This document shows positions 61,362 through 64,000 of a DNA stretch of 64,000 nucleotides, piece by piece. The notes under the pieces are model-generated. The model was given only the letters and a program-made list of their open reading frames with translations, searched no databases and was not told where the DNA came from. How positions within the stretch are numbered: the stretch's first letter is position 1; every line of letters begins with the position of its first letter. Position numbers and translations under genes: made by a program. Source of the stretch: Chaunax sp. Z400 (lineage: Eukaryota > Chordata > Actinopteri > Lophiiformes > Chaunacidae); contig CM075192.1 of NCBI GenBank assembly GCA_037577475.1, positions 3,723,908-3,787,907 on the forward strand, given 5' to 3'.

Positions 61362-61984
61362 CTGAGAGAAACATATTTAGCCACACAGTGTTGGAAGTAC
61401 ATGATGACATAAAACCACAGCTGTAGAGAAGCTTCGATGACAGAGAGGGAAAAGGTGCTGCTGATATTCTATACTTTCATTTTAGTCAACAAATCCCACA
61501 TATGGAGCCAAACAAATAATGAGTGTATCTACTAAGGAGTACTGTCTGTGTATCCAAATCCTGATATATATGATTCCTTTAAGACAGAGCTGCATTTTCT
61601 GGCCCAAATATTAACTTTAGCATTAAACATGAATTTATCAGCCACAGAAAACAGTCCCCAACAAATATTCTCATGTTCAAGTAACATCTGATAAACAAAC
61701 AACAGTGACCAGCTGCTTTAGGAAAGCACTGAGCCTTCTTTGAAACAGAACTTTGAAAAATTTCCACAGAATATCTGATCCAAAAGCTTATATCATGAAA
61801 CTACTGTTGGAAGCAGAGGGAGGTTTGATGTCATTCACATACATGTGTTTCAAACACTAGAACCAAAAGATTCAAGGTGGAAATTACTCTTTATAAGTAA
61901 GACTATGAATTTGGGAGGTGAACCAAGGAGCTTGACTTTGAATGCAACACATAAAGGGAGGGAGGGAGATGGTGTGGATGAGAG
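61362..61984. other. Intron or intergenic DNA
   Basis: Upstream of the PRA1-type exon on the - strand. I see no further exon. Confidence 0.4.
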
Positions 61985-62725
61985 CAGGGGGGAGATGGCT
62001 CAGTATTGAATGTGGGTTATGTGGGGGATGGCCAGCAGCCTAACTGCTTGGGGGAAGAAGCTGCTACAGAGCCATGTTGTGCAGGTTCTGATGCTCCTCG
62101 GCCTCCTGCCCGATGGCAGGGGAACGAACAGTCCGTGGGAGGGGTCCCTGAGCATGGAGGACGCTCTGCGTATACAGCCATCCTGGTAGATGTCCTGTAT
62201 GGAGAGGAGGGAGACCCCTATGATCTTCTCGGCTGTCCTCACCACGCGTTGGAGGGATTTGCAGTCTGCTACTCTGCCGTTCCCAAAACACACGGTGATA
62301 CAGCCGGCCAGGATGCTCTCAACAGAGCCTCTGTAGAAGGTGGTGAGGATGGGCGGAGGAAGGCTGGCTCTCTTCAGTCTCCGCAGGAAGTGAAGGCGTT
62401 GTTGTGCCTTCTTCAATACGGATGTACTGTTGAGAGCCCAGCTGAGGTCGTCGGAGACGTGCACCCTGATGAACTTGGTACTTCTGACCCTCTCCACCAT
62501 GGAGCCACTGATGTACAGTGAAGAGTGTTCACCCAGCGACCGCCTGAAGTCAACAACCAGTTCTTTGGTTTTCTCCACATTTAGAATCAGGTTGGTGTCG
62601 CTGCTGCATCCTACCAGGTGTCTACCAGGTGTCTCATCACCGCTGCTGATGAGGCCCACCACTGTCGTGTCATGAGCAAACTTAATGATGAGGTTGGATT
62701 CTGTCTTAGCGGTACAGTCGTGTGT
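61985..62725 (-). mobile_element. 5'-truncated L2-like LINE
   Basis: A single open frame on the - strand from about 62720 to 62000 encodes the C-terminal part of a jockey-superfamily reverse transcriptase. It contains LIIKFAHDTTVVGLISSGDE (palm, with AHDTT in place of the catalytic ADDTT), VEKTKELVVDFRRS, AQQRLHFLRRLKRA, GCITVCFGNGRV and VPLPSGRRPRSI. The frame is uninterrupted for over 230 codons, so this is the youngest-looking LINE piece here, but the catalytic Asp-to-His change and 5' truncation make it inactive. Confidence 0.9.
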
Positions 62726-62784
62726 TCTTAGAGGCTTAGAAGTGAAGATTTCATCATAATAGTGTAAATAACATATCTTCAAAT

Positions 62785-63500
62785 CATTTTGGGATCTCGG
62801 GGCTTCTGGAGACTGGGACTAGGCTGTACAAGCTGTATGGAGTCATTCAGGTTGATTAAAAAAAAAACATTTTTAAACATGTCCTTTTTCAGTTCTTCTT
62901 TGTTTGTTTGTTTGTTTATGAGGATGTAACAATTATGCCTATGTCAATTATGCCAACCCTACACAGGATAAGCAGTTACAGAAAATGAATGAATGAATGT
63001 TCCTTTAGGCTGGTTTATTTGATAAAGAGCAGCCCAGCGGACTGTAAATTGCCACTGTGTGTGTTGTTCTACCCTAGGGGGCTTATATCTGCCCTCTGGT
63101 CTCTTTGTAGGGGTAGATGCATTACCCTAAACTGACAGAGAAAAAGACACAGGAAGATATGATTCCACTCATCTCAATCACCTGATTCAAACTTAATAGT
63201 CTGTTCTGTCAGCTGATACCCTGCGTGCACGTCACGACTCTGTTATGATGTAGACAGCTGCGGCTCCCTGTCACTGCTGTTCATACCGTAATTAACGTAT
63301 CACAGTAAAGCAGAAGAAAATCACAAGTTACCAGTGTTACTGACAGACTTCCAGTACGGAGGACGGCTGACCACGTCAGGATAATGAAACTTACCCCACT
63401 ATGACCAGTGTAACCCGTGTGACTTTGTCAGTCCCTCTGCGTTGTGTTCTGGGTTGCAAATAAGGCACGTGAGACAGTGCTGGGTTTCTGGTTGTTTACT
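62785..63500. other. No recognised gene
   Basis: This contains a (TTTG)n stretch near 62900 and a short reverse-complement fragment of the dispersed repeat seen at 18.6 kb (62955-63000). No gene. Confidence 0.4.
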
Positions 63501-63501
63501 G

Positions 63502-63969
63502 TGTGTACAGAAAAACACAAATAACACAGGTCATGAGCTGTGGGTACACGGCCTGGCTCTCCTCTGGTCCTGCATGAGACAGCTGGCTCTCACTATCTCT
63601 ATTGCAATTTAAGTCACAATATATTCAGTCAAATGATCATCATAACGTAGTTATTTGAAATTACATTTGGCCTCAGCATACACAAAAAACATCTTAAAGA
63701 AATAATAAATTAACTTCACATAAATAGAAAAGGAAATACATTCTTCATTAGCAACCATGAAATCAATTTTTCCTGAATTATTTAATACAAAAATAGAACC
63801 TCTTAAACTTCCAAAAATTTAATTGGATAAAACAGCATTAGTTATTAAACTAATAAAAACATTTTACACATACGCGTTGTACAAGAACAATAAAAAGGTC
63901 TCCATACCTCTGTGTACAGAAAAACACATAACACAGGTCATGAGCTGTGGGTACACGGTCTGGCTCTCC
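63502..63969. repeat. Direct repeat pair, about 60 bp, 409 bp apart
   Basis: The block starting TGTGTACAGAAAAACACAAA at 63502 recurs at 63911 with one 2-base deletion and few changes, through GTCATGAGCTGTGGGTACAC and CTGGCTCTCC. Each copy is about 60 bases. The pair may be a tandem duplication or the ends of an LTR-like element that continues past the window. Confidence 0.85.
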
Positions 63970-64000
63970 GCCAAAAGGGCAGACCGATGCCATCAACTTG

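Overview
This window is vertebrate nuclear DNA, almost certainly from a teleost fish. Genes are split into short exons with GT-AG introns. Between them lie repeats typical of fish genomes: 5'-truncated jockey-superfamily (L2-like) LINEs, L1 and Tx1-like LINE pieces, Tc1/mariner relics, a Gypsy relic, a tRNA-derived SINE and very long simple-sequence arrays. Nothing looks prokaryotic. Most long open frames fall in simple repeats or transposon remains and are not genes.

Layout. From 1 to 15.5 kb I see no gene, only AT-rich DNA with small repeat fragments and a decayed Gypsy piece (14.2-14.6 kb). At 15.56-16.38 kb there is a complete short DNA transposon with inverted termini and a 6-bp target duplication. 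At 18-22.3 kb two genes for a DUF4430 (cobalamin-binding C-terminal) domain lie tail to tail: a 5'-truncated two-exon copy on the + strand and a complete four-exon copy on the - strand encoding a 140-residue secreted protein. L1 remains and a 1-kb GC-rich block separate them. A degraded L1 interrupted by an LTR-like element fills 25.8-27.8 kb.

At 28.1-31.6 kb is the best gene of the window, an eight-coding-segment-scale + strand gene (seven coding exons) for an HMG-box protein of the TCF/LEF type. All splice sites are intact and the coding exons add up to 324 residues, but only if one extra base in the first coding exon is skipped. It runs into an AT-rich minisatellite that contains a LINE insertion (31.6-33.5 kb). 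From 37.1 to 42.2 kb three very different satellite arrays (CCAA-rich, polypurine, AT-rich 16-mer) stand almost back to back, with a Tx1-like LINE ORF1 fragment between the first two.

From 45 kb on there are a Tc1 transposase relic, an apparent terminal exon of a DNase I family gene (46.4 kb), a LINE plus a 1-kb CTAT array (49.3-51.8 kb), an unidentified spliced - strand gene with a CRE/TATA promoter (52.0-55.1 kb), a SINE (60.7 kb), one exon of a PRA1-family membrane protein on the - strand (61.1-61.4 kb) and another LINE (62.0-62.7 kb). The genes do not form an evident pathway. The two DUF4430 copies form a local gene family; the HMG-box gene would act in the nucleus, and the PRA1-type exon belongs to an ER/Golgi membrane protein.
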